Made by a program: the position numbers and the translations under genes. This document shows positions 28,501-36,580 of a stretch of 64,000 nt of DNA, piece by piece. Each line of letters opens with the position of its first letter. The stretch's first letter is position 1. Source of the DNA: Alteromonadaceae bacterium XY-R5 (GTDB taxonomy: Bacteria; Pseudomonadota; Gammaproteobacteria; Enterobacterales; Alteromonadaceae); contig LXWE01000009.1 of assembly GCA_001660395.1 (NCBI GenBank), positions 1 to 64,000 on the forward strand, given 5' to 3'. The notes under the pieces are model-generated. The model did no database searches. It worked only from the letters and a program-made list of their open reading frames with translations, and was not told the DNA's origin.

Positions 28501-31500
28501 ACCAATAATGCCGATGGAACTTGGAGTATCGCTGACGACAGCATCACGGCGCTGGCCAATGGAACCTATGATCTGGTGCTAACCGCGACAGATGCATACG
28601 GTAACATTGGTACCGATGATAGTGCCGATGAACTAGAAATTGATTTGGTACCGCCTACGGGTTACAGCGTGAGCTTTAGCAGCTCCAGCATAAATGCCAG
28701 TAATGAATCGTCGGTCAGCTTTGTTCTGTCAGACGGGGAGACTGGAGCCTTATATAGTTTCACGATTGTGAGCAGCGGCGGTGGCAGCATTAGCGGTAGT
28801 GGCACGGTGAGCAGCACATCTCAGACAGTGTCAGGACTAGACCTTAGCGCATTAGGTGAAGGCACCGTAACCCTTACCCTGAGCCTGGCTGATAGTGTCG
28901 GCAATGTGGGCAATTCAGTTACTGCCACCGCCAGTAAAGCCTATAACTCCGCACCGGTCATTACGCAGGGCAGCAGTGTTAGTGTCAGCATGGATGAAGA
29001 TAGCAGCCCGACCGCCTTTTCACTGACCTTGAATGCGACAGATGCTGATAATGACAGCCTGAGTTGGTCCGTGACCACCTCAGCCAGCAATGGTAGCGCT
29101 GCTGTCGCCAGTTCCGGTTTGAGTGTTGCTGTTAGTTATAGCCCTACAGCAGAATATTCTGGCAGTGACAGTTTTATCGTGCAGGTCAGTGATGGTAGCG
29201 AAACCGACAGCATCACAGTGAATGTGGCAATTGGCGCGGTGGATGATATCCCGGAAGTCGATGATTTAAGCTTATCAGTGGATGAAGATAGTAGTCTGAG
29301 CATCAGTCTTACTGCGACGGACATTGACAGCAGCAGCCTGACGTTTAGTGTCCAGACTCAGCCCGAACATGGCTCGCTCAGCACGGTTGGCAGTGACTGG
29401 ACCTATTTGCCGGATGCGGACTATAACGGCAGTGACAGCTTCAGCTATGTTGCCAATGATGGTACCAGTAATTCAGCTGTTGCCACCGTAAGTATTACGG
29501 TGGTGCCGGTGAATGATGTACCTGCGGCGAATGATGATGCCTTTAGCCTGAGTTTTAGTAGCGACAATATTTATAGCCTGACGGTGCTGGAAAATGATGA
29601 AGATATTGATGGTGATAGCCTCAGTATATCCAGTGCCAAAGCCAGTCCAGGTAGTGTCAGTATTGACGGGCAAACCCTTGTCTATCAGGCGCCCAGCGGT
29701 TTCAGTGGTGATGTTAGCCTGCAATATCGTATCAAGGACGGTAATGGCGGGACTGATAGTGCCGGTGTGAGTTTGGTGATTGCCGCTAACACAGACGCGC
29801 CCGAGGTAATCGCGCCAGCGGATAAAGAAGTGAATGCTACAGGCTTGTTAACCCGCGTAGCTCTGGGCAGTGCAATCGCGACCGACAGTGCCGGCAATGC
29901 ATTAGCGGTTTCTCGGGTGACACAAAGTACCTTGTTCAAACCGGGTCTGCATCAGGTTTACTGGCAGGCGACTGATGACGCTGGTAATACCGGAAACGAT
30001 ACACAGCAGCTAAAAGTGAACCCGTTAATTACCCTGGGTAAAGATAAGGTTGTGGCTGAAGGCGGCAGTACCGCCGTCAAAGTCTTCCTCAATGGCCTTG
30101 CGCCTGTTTATCCATTTGAAGTTTTCTATTCCGTTTCTGGCGATGCTGAAGATGGTGTCGATTATGACTCACTGGATGGCAGCGTAGTATTTGTCAGTGG
30201 TACCCAAACGCTTATCAACATTAATGCTCTGACCGATAGCGACACCGAAGCAGATGAAACCTTAGTTATCAGTCTGAGCGCAGACCAAAACCTGGGGAAT
30301 CGTACGCAGGCCAGTGTAGTGATCAGCGAGGCCAATATTGCCCCTGAGGTCAGTCTGACAGTTAGCCAGAATGATAACCAACGCAGTAAAGTCAGTCAGG
30401 ATGAAGGTTTGGTCACGGTAACCGCGACAGCCTCGGATGCCAACGCCAGCGACAGTTTGAGCTATGTCTGGCTGGCAACACCGTCCATCGATAATCTTGC
30501 GTCTGACGAGGATACCTTCTCTTTTGATCCGTCTTTACTGGCTACCGGGGTCTACACATTGGCCGTGACGGTAACGGATGACGGGACGCCGCAGATGTCC
30601 GACAGTGCTTCCAGCAACATTTTAGTCAAAGCAACGCTGGCGTCGCTGGGGGATACAGACACTGACGGTGACCTGATCCCTGATGATGAAGAAGGATATG
30701 CCGACGCAGATGGTGATGGTATAGATGATTATCAGGATGCGGTAGATGAGTGTCATCTGTTGCCGGAACAACTCGCCCAGCAAAGCCGTTATTTAGTTGA
30801 GGGTGAGCCAGTGGGATGTCTGGTAGTGGGCGCCATTGCTAAATCACAGGAGCGGGCCTCTCAGCTTGACCTGAGTTTAGGCAGCATTAGTGATGATGAC
30901 GATGTGATCAACACCGGTGGCTTGTTCGACTTTATGATTTACGATCTGCCACAAGGCCTGTCGGATTACCGGATAGTCTTGCCCCAGGCAGCAGCGATTC
31001 CTGCGCAGGCGGTCTATCGTAAATACATTGCCGGCAGCGGCTGGCAGGACTTTGTTGAAGATGATAATAATCAGGTCTTTAGTGCCGCTGGAGAACCAGG
31101 CGTGTGTCCGCCGCCGGGAAGCAGCGGCTGGGATGAGGGACTGATAGAAGGCTACTGGTGCGTGCAACTGCTGCTCGAAGACGGTGGCCCAAATGATGAC
31201 GATGGTGAAGTAAACGGCATGATCCCAGATCCTGGTGGAGTCGGTGTGCTGAATACCGGCAATAGTTTCCCGGTAGCGAATGATGACAGTGCTGCCACTC
31301 GTCGTAACGCTAGCGTCACGATCGATGTACTTGGCAATGATACTGATGCCGATGGTGATGAACTGACAATTGATGTGGCAACAGCAGAACTTGGCCAGGT
31401 GAGTATCATCGATAATCAGCTGCTTTTTACACCGGAAACTGCATTTGTGGGAACGGATTCGCTGACCTATACCATTACGGATGGGCAGGGAGGTAGCGCA

Positions 31501-31941
31501 TCAGCTGCAGTCAGTATTACCGTAACGGTCAACCGCGCTCCAGTAACCCAGGCGGATACTGGCGAGGTACAGGCGGGAGATAGCCTGACCCTGACACCGT
31601 TAGTTAATGATACCGACAGCGATGGTGATAGCCTGCAACTTACTTCGGCAACGGCAGCTTACGGTAGTGTGACAGTGAACGACGATAATAGTCTTACCTA
31701 TTCTGCACCAGAGGATTTTCTGGGCACAGATAGCGTTAGCTATCAGGTCACCGATGGCTATGACAGCAGTGATGGCACCATCATCATTACTGTGGTTGAG
31801 AAAGTCGAAACCATTACTGTGACCAACTCGTCTGGCGGGGGCAGTTTCGGCTGGTGGCTGTTAGGTATCACTACCCTTGGATTGGCGTTGCGTTATCGGC
31901 TTAAACGCAGGGAGCAAGGTATGACAAGGAGGGCTGCCTGA
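22537..31941 (+). CDS. Giant DUF4347/Ig-like/cadherin-like surface protein with GlyGly-CTERM anchor
   Basis: This 3,134-aa exported protein starts with a signal peptide (to about residue 25). A DUF4347 domain follows at about 90-265 (LIIIDRAVPD, HLFSHAGAGQLQLG, LLLYGCDLA). About residues 425-2130 are Ig-like repeats in three related classes. Cadherin-like domains follow at about 2150-2470 (DEDSS, YNGSDSFSY). A Calx-beta-like domain lies at about 2500-2605, and a Ca-binding DTDGD/DADGDGIDD segment at about 2708-2740. Two more cadherin-like domains span about 2910-3090. It ends with a GlyGly-CTERM signal: SSGGGSFGWWLLG, a helix and a basic tail. Such proteins use type II secretion and rhombosortase processing. 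The likely role is adhesion or biofilm matrix. Confidence 0.93.
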   Translation: MKLHLWNPIVALLLPFGLYGQPSASYRTYVGSQRKAYQGGSISGQPRLQDMALANRLSAQQRLNLPEPEQALTLVTGNVPEQVQLSAPDELALTQGKAVTTLIIIDRAVPDTQLFSANLIPDAEIRFIESDLDGLAQLRAILADYHDLDAVHLFSHAGAGQLQLGNTNVDQQQLEQDGAFFSELNQAVKPGGDLLLYGCDLAKGQQGEALLNLIHGNSHVDVAASNNKTGNARLGGDWALEIQRGQIDSQVFSASALQDFSAILAVEQYVASDFCTAGASCGTSGSTSLTSTDGHIVFTGSENVYAYDSSFADGSLYLDYSSSATNGYLEFAADGTNVQSFQLTEINFSTYGGYNCSSADVTGYLYGGGTVSDSFTLSGSGTVPLSNLIGAQITHFIVNASGCNAKVYYPLRLDDFSVDNKLTYDSTAPTISSVSIPNSTMKIGDTVTATITVSSDSDDYTSGSGGISGTIGGFTLSSLSKTNDTTYTAQFTVTSGGTDVAAGSDIPVSFTLTDSSGNTSSTYSTAISQASDAIDANAPTVTSVSIPNTAMKVGDAVTVTITAGETGLSLNTGTVNGVSVAGFTDNADNTYSATYTVAEGNTDRAAGDSIPVSFVLNDAAGNSSSTYTTAISQNADAIDANSPVISSVSIPNTAMKIGDAVTVTITAGETGLSLNTGTVNGVSVTGFTDNADNSYSATYTVVAGNTDRAAGDSIPVSFILDDAAGNSSSTYTTAISQNADSIDATRPTISEVTAVSTPGNDSTPNYTFTTNETGSFDVGGSCGSSSSTTISSSGNQTITLTQSDDSTALADGTYSDCTVTVSDSAGNDSSVLSITSFEIDTTAPTLSVVTAVTSPTNDSTPDYSFTTNEAGTLAVGGSCGSTSEGAISSGSNSISLTQTDNSSSLADGTYSDCTVIVTDSVGNVSSALAINSFVVDATAPSLSEVTAVTTPANDTTPSYTFSTNETGSFSIGGSCGTSSSTTISSTGNQTITLTQTDGSSALADGTYSDCTVTATDSTGNASSVLTITSFTVDTTGPTLSEVTAVSTPTNDSTPSYTFTTNETGTFQVGGSCGTSSSTTISSAGNQTIILTQSDNSTALADGTYSDCTVTVTDSSNNASSALSITSFEIDTTAPSGQSVSFDDSTVNSSEASSVSFTFAGAEVGAGASYTISSSGGGTIVTGSQTLSSASEQISGLDLSGLGDGTLTLSVVLTDTAGNSATAVTDTATLDTTAPSGMSVSFDDSTVNSSEASSVSFTFAGAEVGASASYTISSSGGGTNVTGSQTMSTATDQISGLDLSGLGDGTLTLSVTLTDTAGNTSSAVTDTITLDTTGPTVSEVTAVSTPSNDSTPSYTFTTNEAGTLEVGGSCGSASEGAISSGSNTITLTQTDNSTAMADGTYSDCTVTVTDSAGNDSSALSITSFEIDTTAPSGQSVSFDDSTVNSSEASSVSFTFAGAEVGAGASYTISSSGGGTIVTGSQTLSSASEQISGLDVSGLGDGTLTLSVVLTDTAGNSATAVTDTATLDTTAPSGMSVSFDDTSLDSTNYGAASFTFASAEVGASASYTISSSGGGTDVTGTESISTAAQQITGLDLTGLSDGTLTLSVTLTDTAGNTSSAVTDTASLDASSPSVSSVVIGSGNFAAGDSISVNVTLTEDVTVSGSNSTLDLYIGSATEQATYVGESSGVLTYSYTVQSGDNDTDGVTALSSGISLNGDTIQDTGGNDADLTYTSETNSSALVDTSAPASPSITAPSEQVWVNADSYDISGTHSEDDITITLYADDDNDGSADNSTSLGTDVVSGGSWAITRNLTADSDHNYVVIASDTAGNTSSAVDVPTITEDSTAPDEPVITDPTADYTTHASSISISGTHGEDGITINAYADDDSDGVADNATVLASAEVGSSTSGEWSISLSLTADSENDFVLQAEDLAGNTSGEVATVTIAEDSTAPVVSIDSLTTNDASPALSGSIDDDDATLVVTVDGVDYSATNNADGTWSIADDSITALANGTYDLVLTATDAYGNIGTDDSADELEIDLVPPTGYSVSFSSSSINASNESSVSFVLSDGETGALYSFTIVSSGGGSISGSGTVSSTSQTVSGLDLSALGEGTVTLTLSLADSVGNVGNSVTATASKAYNSAPVITQGSSVSVSMDEDSSPTAFSLTLNATDADNDSLSWSVTTSASNGSAAVASSGLSVAVSYSPTAEYSGSDSFIVQVSDGSETDSITVNVAIGAVDDIPEVDDLSLSVDEDSSLSISLTATDIDSSSLTFSVQTQPEHGSLSTVGSDWTYLPDADYNGSDSFSYVANDGTSNSAVATVSITVVPVNDVPAANDDAFSLSFSSDNIYSLTVLENDEDIDGDSLSISSAKASPGSVSIDGQTLVYQAPSGFSGDVSLQYRIKDGNGGTDSAGVSLVIAANTDAPEVIAPADKEVNATGLLTRVALGSAIATDSAGNALAVSRVTQSTLFKPGLHQVYWQATDDAGNTGNDTQQLKVNPLITLGKDKVVAEGGSTAVKVFLNGLAPVYPFEVFYSVSGDAEDGVDYDSLDGSVVFVSGTQTLININALTDSDTEADETLVISLSADQNLGNRTQASVVISEANIAPEVSLTVSQNDNQRSKVSQDEGLVTVTATASDANASDSLSYVWLATPSIDNLASDEDTFSFDPSLLATGVYTLAVTVTDDGTPQMSDSASSNILVKATLASLGDTDTDGDLIPDDEEGYADADGDGIDDYQDAVDECHLLPEQLAQQSRYLVEGEPVGCLVVGAIAKSQERASQLDLSLGSISDDDDVINTGGLFDFMIYDLPQGLSDYRIVLPQAAAIPAQAVYRKYIAGSGWQDFVEDDNNQVFSAAGEPGVCPPPGSSGWDEGLIEGYWCVQLLLEDGGPNDDDGEVNGMIPDPGGVGVLNTGNSFPVANDDSAATRRNASVTIDVLGNDTDADGDELTIDVATAELGQVSIIDNQLLFTPETAFVGTDSLTYTITDGQGGSASAAVSITVTVNRAPVTQADTGEVQAGDSLTLTPLVNDTDSDGDSLQLTSATAAYGSVTVNDDNSLTYSAPEDFLGTDSVSYQVTDGYDSSDGTIIITVVEKVETITVTNSSGGGSFGWWLLGITTLGLALRYRLKRREQGMTRRAA
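23821..24774 (+). repeat. Tandem Ig-like repeat array A inside the giant surface gene
   Basis: Three repeats start at 23821, 24151 and 24463. The last two have an exact 312-nt period (104 codons) and are near-identical; the first is 330 nt and more diverged. Each contains VSIPNxxMKxGDxVT and ends near AISQxxDxID. Confidence 0.85.
24775..25935 (+). repeat. Tandem Ig-like repeat array B inside the giant surface gene
   Basis: Four repeats of 288-291 nt start at 24775, 25066, 25354 and 25645. Each contains SEVTAV-type starts, TPxYxFTTNExG, VGGSCG and LADGTYSDCTV, with a conserved Cys pair that could form a disulfide. A fifth copy lies at 26536-26823. Confidence 0.85.
25936..27423 (+). repeat. 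Duplicated C-type repeat pair spaced by 888 nt
   Basis: Two pairs of 300-nt units occupy 25936-26535 and 26824-27423, separated by one B-type unit. The first unit of each pair (25936 and 26824) is almost identical in nucleotide sequence, indicating recent duplication or gene conversion. Units contain SVSFDDS, SFTFAGAEVGA, YTISSSGGG and GLGDGTLTLSV. Confidence 0.85.
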
Positions 31942-32531
31942 TGAAAACGGCAAACATCATTTTTCTGTTAACTGCTTGTATGAGTGGAGCGGCATCAGGT
32001 CAGTGGCAAGTGGGACTGAATATCGGTCAGGCCAGCACCTCCTCGCATTTGAACCTGCCCGACGGGGCAGAGGTGCTGGCGCTGGATGACACCGACACTA
32101 GTCTGGGGATTGAAGTGACCTATGAGGTGTTACCCGGATTGCTGCCCAAAATAGGGTACGTAAATCTAGGCGATGCCAAAAGCGCGTTTCAGATGGATAC
32201 CACGGAGCCAGACAGCATGGCAGCGATACTTCGCGATCAGCAGCCCGCGCTGCCAGATGGGTTTATCGCAGGGGTGAGTTATCGTCTTTGGCAACAGGGG
32301 CAATGGCAGTGGCAGGCTGGTACAGGGTTATTTATTTGGGATAGCGAAGTGCGTAGTCGTTACAACAATACCTTGTATGTCAACGACGAAAAGGGCATTG
32401 ATTACTACCTCGAAACGTCTGTGGCCTACGCAATGGGGGATGATATCGAGATGCTGGCTGGGTATCGGGCGTATACACCGGATACCGGTCATATCGACCA
32501 GTGGATGCTGGGCGTACGTGTTGGTTTTTAG
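31941..32531 (+). CDS. Outer-membrane beta-barrel protein coupled to the giant surface gene
   Basis: This 196-aa protein has a signal peptide (cleavage around AASG), alternating strands and a C-terminal Phe (GVRVGF) typical of eight-strand barrels resembling OmpA-type membrane domains. The ATG overlaps the TGA of the giant protein gene (TGATG) with AAGGAGGG upstream, so the two are translationally coupled. It may help display or anchor the giant protein, but this is inferred only from coupling. Confidence 0.82.
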   Translation: MKTANIIFLLTACMSGAASGQWQVGLNIGQASTSSHLNLPDGAEVLALDDTDTSLGIEVTYEVLPGLLPKIGYVNLGDAKSAFQMDTTEPDSMAAILRDQQPALPDGFIAGVSYRLWQQGQWQWQAGTGLFIWDSEVRSRYNNTLYVNDEKGIDYYLETSVAYAMGDDIEMLAGYRAYTPDTGHIDQWMLGVRVGF

Positions 32532-32541
32532 CTAGTTAACT

Positions 32542-32566
32542 GAGAGATGGTACTTCGCCATCTCTC
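32542..32566. terminator. Hairpin between barrel gene and purU
   Basis: A perfect 9-bp stem (GAGAGATGG with CCATCTCTC) encloses a 7-nt loop between two convergent genes. It has no long T run. It is probably a bidirectional transcription stop. Confidence 0.6.
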
Positions 32567-32578
32567 ATTACGTTGGCT

Positions 32579-33433
32579 TTATGCAAATACCACGGTTTTA
32601 TTGCCATGGATAATCACCCTGTCTTCGAGGTGATAACGCACTCCATTGGCTAAGGCCATTTTTTCACAGTTTTTACCCTTGCGAACCATATCCGCGGCGG
32701 TGTCACCATGGCTGATGCGTAAGACGCTTTGTTCAATGATCGGGCCTTCATCCAGATCTTTAGTGACGTAGTGGCAGGTGGCACCAATCAGTTTCACACC
32801 GCGATCATAAGCTTGCTGATATGGTTTTGCCCCGGCAAACGAAGGCAGGAAGCTGTGGTGAATATTGATGGCACGTCCTGCCAGTTCTTCACACAGGCTA
32901 TTCGGCAGAATTTGCATAAAGCGGGCAAGTACGGTCAGATCCGCTTCATATTCATTGAGCAGTTGGCGCACATGTTCAAATGCGGTGGCTTTATCCTGAT
33001 TTTGGAAATCGACCCAGTGAAACGGCACGTTATACCAGTCAGCGTACTCCTGCATACTGGCGTGGTTGGCGATGATACACGGAATGTCGCAATGCAATTC
33101 GCCGGAATGCCAGCGGTGCAAGATATCAATTAAGCAATGAGATTCACGACTGGCCAGTAATGCCACTTTCTGCTTTTGATGTGAGTCGCTGATTTTCCAG
33201 CGCATGGCATAACGTTCGGCAATGGGGCGGAATGCCAGTTTGAAGCTTTCTAAGCTCAGGCTGACGGAATCGGCACGGATTTCATGACGCATAAAAAAGC
33301 GCCCGGTCTGCTGATCGGTATGGTGGCTGGCCTCAACGATTGTGGCGTTGTGCTCGGCCAAAAATTGTGACACAGCTGCGACCAGACCAATCTGGTCCGG
33401 GCAATCAATCACTAATCTAAACGTTTGCTGCAT
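32579..33433 (-). CDS. purU: Formyltetrahydrofolate deformylase PurU
   Basis: PurU hydrolyses 10-formyl-tetrahydrofolate to formate and tetrahydrofolate, supplying formate for purine synthesis and balancing one-carbon pools. The 284-aa protein has an N-terminal ACT regulatory domain (LVIDCPDQIGLVAAVSQFLA). The formyltransferase-like catalytic domain follows with ARFMQILP, the catalytic INIHHSFLPSF and GATCHYVTKDLDEGPIIEQ. Length and order match E. coli PurU. Transcribed away from thpR's terminator. Confidence 0.96.
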   Translation of the reverse strand: MQQTFRLVIDCPDQIGLVAAVSQFLAEHNATIVEASHHTDQQTGRFFMRHEIRADSVSLSLESFKLAFRPIAERYAMRWKISDSHQKQKVALLASRESHCLIDILHRWHSGELHCDIPCIIANHASMQEYADWYNVPFHWVDFQNQDKATAFEHVRQLLNEYEADLTVLARFMQILPNSLCEELAGRAINIHHSFLPSFAGAKPYQQAYDRGVKLIGATCHYVTKDLDEGPIIEQSVLRISHGDTAADMVRKGKNCEKMALANGVRYHLEDRVIIHGNKTVVFA

Positions 33434-33455
33434 GGTTTGTTGCTCTGATAAATGT

Positions 33456-33500
33456 CTGGCCTATTTTTACCCTGACTAACTGGTCAGGTAAATAGGCCAG
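33456..33500 (-). terminator. Long hairpin terminator between thpR and purU
   Basis: An 11-bp perfect outer stem (33456-33466 with 33490-33500) is continued by a further near-perfect inner stem around a TAACT-type loop. It lies 34 bp beyond the thpR stop in the direction of transcription and 23 bp before the purU start, so it probably ends thpR transcription. Confidence 0.7.
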
Positions 33501-33533
33501 TTCATAGTCTTTTCTTATGAGTTATGGTCGAGT

Positions 33534-34046
33534 TCAGAACGGCCGTAGTTGCCATTGCTGAATACAATGATAGCGCACCCCGGAAGGGCCGTTAACCGAC
33601 TGAAATAAACCGAAATTTTCAAACCGAATTGAAAAATCAGGAGAGATTAGAGCCGCTGGTGGCTGTTCACAGTGACGATATAAGCTGACATGAGGAATAT
33701 AATCTCGTTTATCCTTATATAAGCCTTCTCGGGCACCGGCGCTGACGAGCGGTGATGCCAGTTGATGTAACGGACTGTCTTGGTTTCCACCTAACCATAA
33801 AATTTTTGCCTTGGGCCAATAGCCGATATGGTTAAACTGATAAGAAAATGCCGATAGCTCTACTTCGTCGGCGGCATCACATAAGGCCTCGATCTGATGG
33901 TTTTCAACCTCGCCCAGAAAGGCCAGCGTCACGTGAAAATTGCCTGCATGGACTTTGCAGTCTAGGTCAGGGAAGGCCTTTTCCCGCCAGTTTTCTATCT
34001 TGAGTTTATCTGCTGCGGGAATGTCACAGGCAAAGAACAATCGCAT
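33534..34046 (-). CDS. thpR: RNA 2',3'-cyclic phosphodiesterase ThpR
   Basis: ThpR (formerly LigT) is a 2H phosphoesterase that opens 2',3'-cyclic phosphates on RNA ends. Both HxT/S motifs are visible: HVTLAFLGEVE near residue 43 and HVSLYRHCEQ near residue 128. The N-terminus RLFFACDIP is typical. Length is 170 aa. It is divergent from hrpB, the same arrangement as in E. coli. Confidence 0.93.
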   Translation of the reverse strand: MRLFFACDIPAADKLKIENWREKAFPDLDCKVHAGNFHVTLAFLGEVENHQIEALCDAADEVELSAFSYQFNHIGYWPKAKILWLGGNQDSPLHQLASPLVSAGAREGLYKDKRDYIPHVSLYRHCEQPPAALISPDFSIRFENFGLFQSVNGPSGVRYHCIQQWQLRPF

Positions 34047-34128
34047 GGCTAACCTTAACGGATGAATTCAGTCTTTAATCAAGGGTAAACTAGGGGACAG
34101 TGCAACTCCACGTTTTCCATGGTTTTTT

Positions 34129-36522
34129 GTGTTACCTATTCAAGCTATTTGCGACGAACTTATCAATACCCTGAGTCAGCAGGATGTGATCCTCTCGGCA
34201 CCGCCAGGCGCAGGGAAATCAACCTATTTACCATTGCAGATATTGCGCGCTTTTCCGGATAAAAAGCTATTAATGCTGCAACCGCGCAGGGTCGCGGTAA
34301 GGGCGATTGCCGGGTATCTGGCTGCGCAATTAGGTGAAAGCGTCGGGCAAAGTATTGGCTATCGCATTCGCGGCGAAAGTAAAGTTAGCGCCCACACCCG
34401 CCTTGAAATTGTGACCGAAGGTATGCTCACGCGTAAGTTGCAGGCGGATCCTGAACTGAATGGTGTCGATATTATTCTGTTTGATGAATTTCACGAACGC
34501 AGTGTGCATGCAGATTTTTCACTGGCCTTGTGTTTGGAAGTGCAACAGGCCATTCGGGATGATTTACGCCTGCTGGTGATGTCGGCCACCCTGGATATGG
34601 CGCAGTTACAAACACTGCTTCCGGATGCCAAAGTGTTGGTAAGTGAGGGGCGTAGTTTTCCCATTAATTATATTTACCGGCCTGTCAGCGGTCAGGAAAC
34701 CCTGGAGTATGCCGTCGCAGCCCAGGCGTTTAATGCCCTGTATGAGCAGTCGGGCAGCGTATTAGTGTTTTTGCCCGGCGGCGCTGAAATCCGCAAAGTG
34801 GCCGAATTACTCGTAGACAAGTTACCTGCAGATACAGACTTGTATCCACTCTACGGTGAGCTAAGTAAAGAGCAGCAGCAACAAGCGATTGCCCCTTGTG
34901 AGCCGGGGAAACGCAAAGTGGTGCTGGCGACCAATATTGCTGAAACCAGTTTGACCATAGATGGTATCCATACCGTGGTCGATAGCGGCCAGGAAAAGGT
35001 TGGAGTGTTTCATCTACAACGTGCCAGCACTGAGCTGCGCCAGCAGTGGATCTCTCAGGCATCAGCAACGCAGCGAGCTGGTCGGGCTGGGCGATTAGGT
35101 CCCGGTGTCTGCTATCGGTTGTGGTCCCAGGAGGCCCATGACAGATTGCGCAAGCAAAGCCCTGCGCAAATCCTGAGTGAAGATATGGCCTCGTTTTATC
35201 TGGACGCGTTGCAATGGGGGAGTCACATCAGTGAATTAGCCTTGCTCGACCAGCCCAGCCGTGCGCAGCTGGATCAGGCCAAAGGTTTGCTGCTGGAACT
35301 GGGCGCCCTGGATGACGATGTCAAACTCACGGCCCTGGGCCGCAAGATGGCAGCCTGGGGTTGTCATCCCCGTTTAGCTGCACTGCTGGAGGAGGCCAAA
35401 GGCTTAGGGCCTGGGGCGCAGATGATTGCCTGTTGGATTATTGCTTTGGTAGAAAATCCCGGGCGTAATGCCCAGATGTATATCAGCGATAACATTAGCC
35501 AATTACAAAAGCAGCAGCATCATCCTGTCAGCCGACAGGCACAGCAGTGGGCCAAACGCGCCTGCATCCGTTTAGAACCTATCGCTGACTCTCAATTACA
35601 GGCGTTATGTGGCCCTCTGCTGGCGATTGGCTGGCCAGATCAGGTTGCGAAACTGCGCAGTGGAGATAAGTATCAATTAGCGAATGGCACGGGAGCCGCC
35701 TTATTAAGTGATGGGATTTCTCCACCGCCATGGTTGGCTATCGCTCAAATGCAATGGTCTGAAAAGTTCGCCGACGGCCGAATTTTACTGGCTCAGCCGC
35801 TGGATATGCGCGCCATAGAAACCCATTTAGGCGAGTTTATTAAGTCCCAGTTAGTGTATGAATGGCAGAGTCAGGAGAAGCGTATTGTTGCTCGCCAGGT
35901 GCGTAAAATTGGTGGAATGATTTTAGAAGGTAAACCTGTAACGGCGGATGATAACAAACGTTGCCAGCATCTATGGCAGCAGGTGGTGTGTAAGCAGGGA
36001 CTGCCGTTATCAGACGCTGCTCAGGCCTGGTTAGCCAGGGTACGATTGGCATACCAATGGTTTACTGACGACGCCTGGCCAGATTTATCTGAACAATGGC
36101 TATTAGAGAACCTGCAACAGTGGCTGCTGCCTTATGTACAAAAGTTGCGGACTTGGCGAGAGCTGGAAAACCTGGACTGGATGGGCTTACTCTCGGGACA
36201 GTTAGATTGGGCGTTACAGCAAAAGTTGGATGAACTGCTACCGACTCAGCTAAACGTGCCGTCCGGGCGCACTTTACGCCTGAATTATTCCGAACAGGGC
36301 AAAGTGTCACTTGAAGTGAAAATGCAGGAAGTTTATGGCTTGACGCAAACTCCAGTATTGGGGCGGGGAAACGTTGAGGTGCAAATGGTGTTGCTATCAC
36401 CCGCCGGACGCCCGATCCAAACCACCAGTGATCTGGCAGGCTTCTGGCAAGGCAGTTACAAAGACGTACAGAAAGAAATGAAGGGCCGTTACCCTAAACT
36501 AATGGTCACCTTACACTGTTGA
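34129..36522 (+). CDS. hrpB: ATP-dependent helicase HrpB
   Basis: HrpB is a DEAH-family (SF2) RNA/DNA helicase of unclear physiological role. The 797-aa protein has motif I APPGAGKST, motif II DEFHER, motif III SATLD and motif VI QRAGRAGR. The C-terminal HrpB-specific domain ends in GRYPKLMVTLHC. The GTG at 34129 is the likely start. In gammaproteobacteria mrcB normally follows; here the genomic island starts within 60 bp of the stop codon. Confidence 0.95.
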   Translation: MLPIQAICDELINTLSQQDVILSAPPGAGKSTYLPLQILRAFPDKKLLMLQPRRVAVRAIAGYLAAQLGESVGQSIGYRIRGESKVSAHTRLEIVTEGMLTRKLQADPELNGVDIILFDEFHERSVHADFSLALCLEVQQAIRDDLRLLVMSATLDMAQLQTLLPDAKVLVSEGRSFPINYIYRPVSGQETLEYAVAAQAFNALYEQSGSVLVFLPGGAEIRKVAELLVDKLPADTDLYPLYGELSKEQQQQAIAPCEPGKRKVVLATNIAETSLTIDGIHTVVDSGQEKVGVFHLQRASTELRQQWISQASATQRAGRAGRLGPGVCYRLWSQEAHDRLRKQSPAQILSEDMASFYLDALQWGSHISELALLDQPSRAQLDQAKGLLLELGALDDDVKLTALGRKMAAWGCHPRLAALLEEAKGLGPGAQMIACWIIALVENPGRNAQMYISDNISQLQKQQHHPVSRQAQQWAKRACIRLEPIADSQLQALCGPLLAIGWPDQVAKLRSGDKYQLANGTGAALLSDGISPPPWLAIAQMQWSEKFADGRILLAQPLDMRAIETHLGEFIKSQLVYEWQSQEKRIVARQVRKIGGMILEGKPVTADDNKRCQHLWQQVVCKQGLPLSDAAQAWLARVRLAYQWFTDDAWPDLSEQWLLENLQQWLLPYVQKLRTWRELENLDWMGLLSGQLDWALQQKLDELLPTQLNVPSGRTLRLNYSEQGKVSLEVKMQEVYGLTQTPVLGRGNVEVQMVLLSPAGRPIQTTSDLAGFWQGSYKDVQKEMKGRYPKLMVTLHC

Positions 36523-36557
36523 CACAGATGTGTTATTTGTTGCATTGTTGACAAATA
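36517..36557. other. Candidate left attachment region of the genomic island
   Basis: TGTTGACA occurs twice, at 36517-36524 (overlapping the hrpB stop) and at 36546-36553. A 7-bp inverted repeat TATTTGT/ACAAATA (36534-36540 and 36551-36557) surrounds a 10-bp spacer, the geometry of a tyrosine-recombinase core. It lies exactly at the transition from backbone to island. The right-hand end is outside the window, so this is not confirmed. Confidence 0.4.
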
Positions 36558-36580
36558 AAGTCTGTATTTATGGTGTCTGA

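Noticed and set aside
24102-29939. Long open frames on the opposite strand and other frames of the giant gene
   Set aside because: They follow the repeat periodicity of the Asp/Ser/Thr-rich coding frame and lack ribosome sites, so they are by-products of composition.
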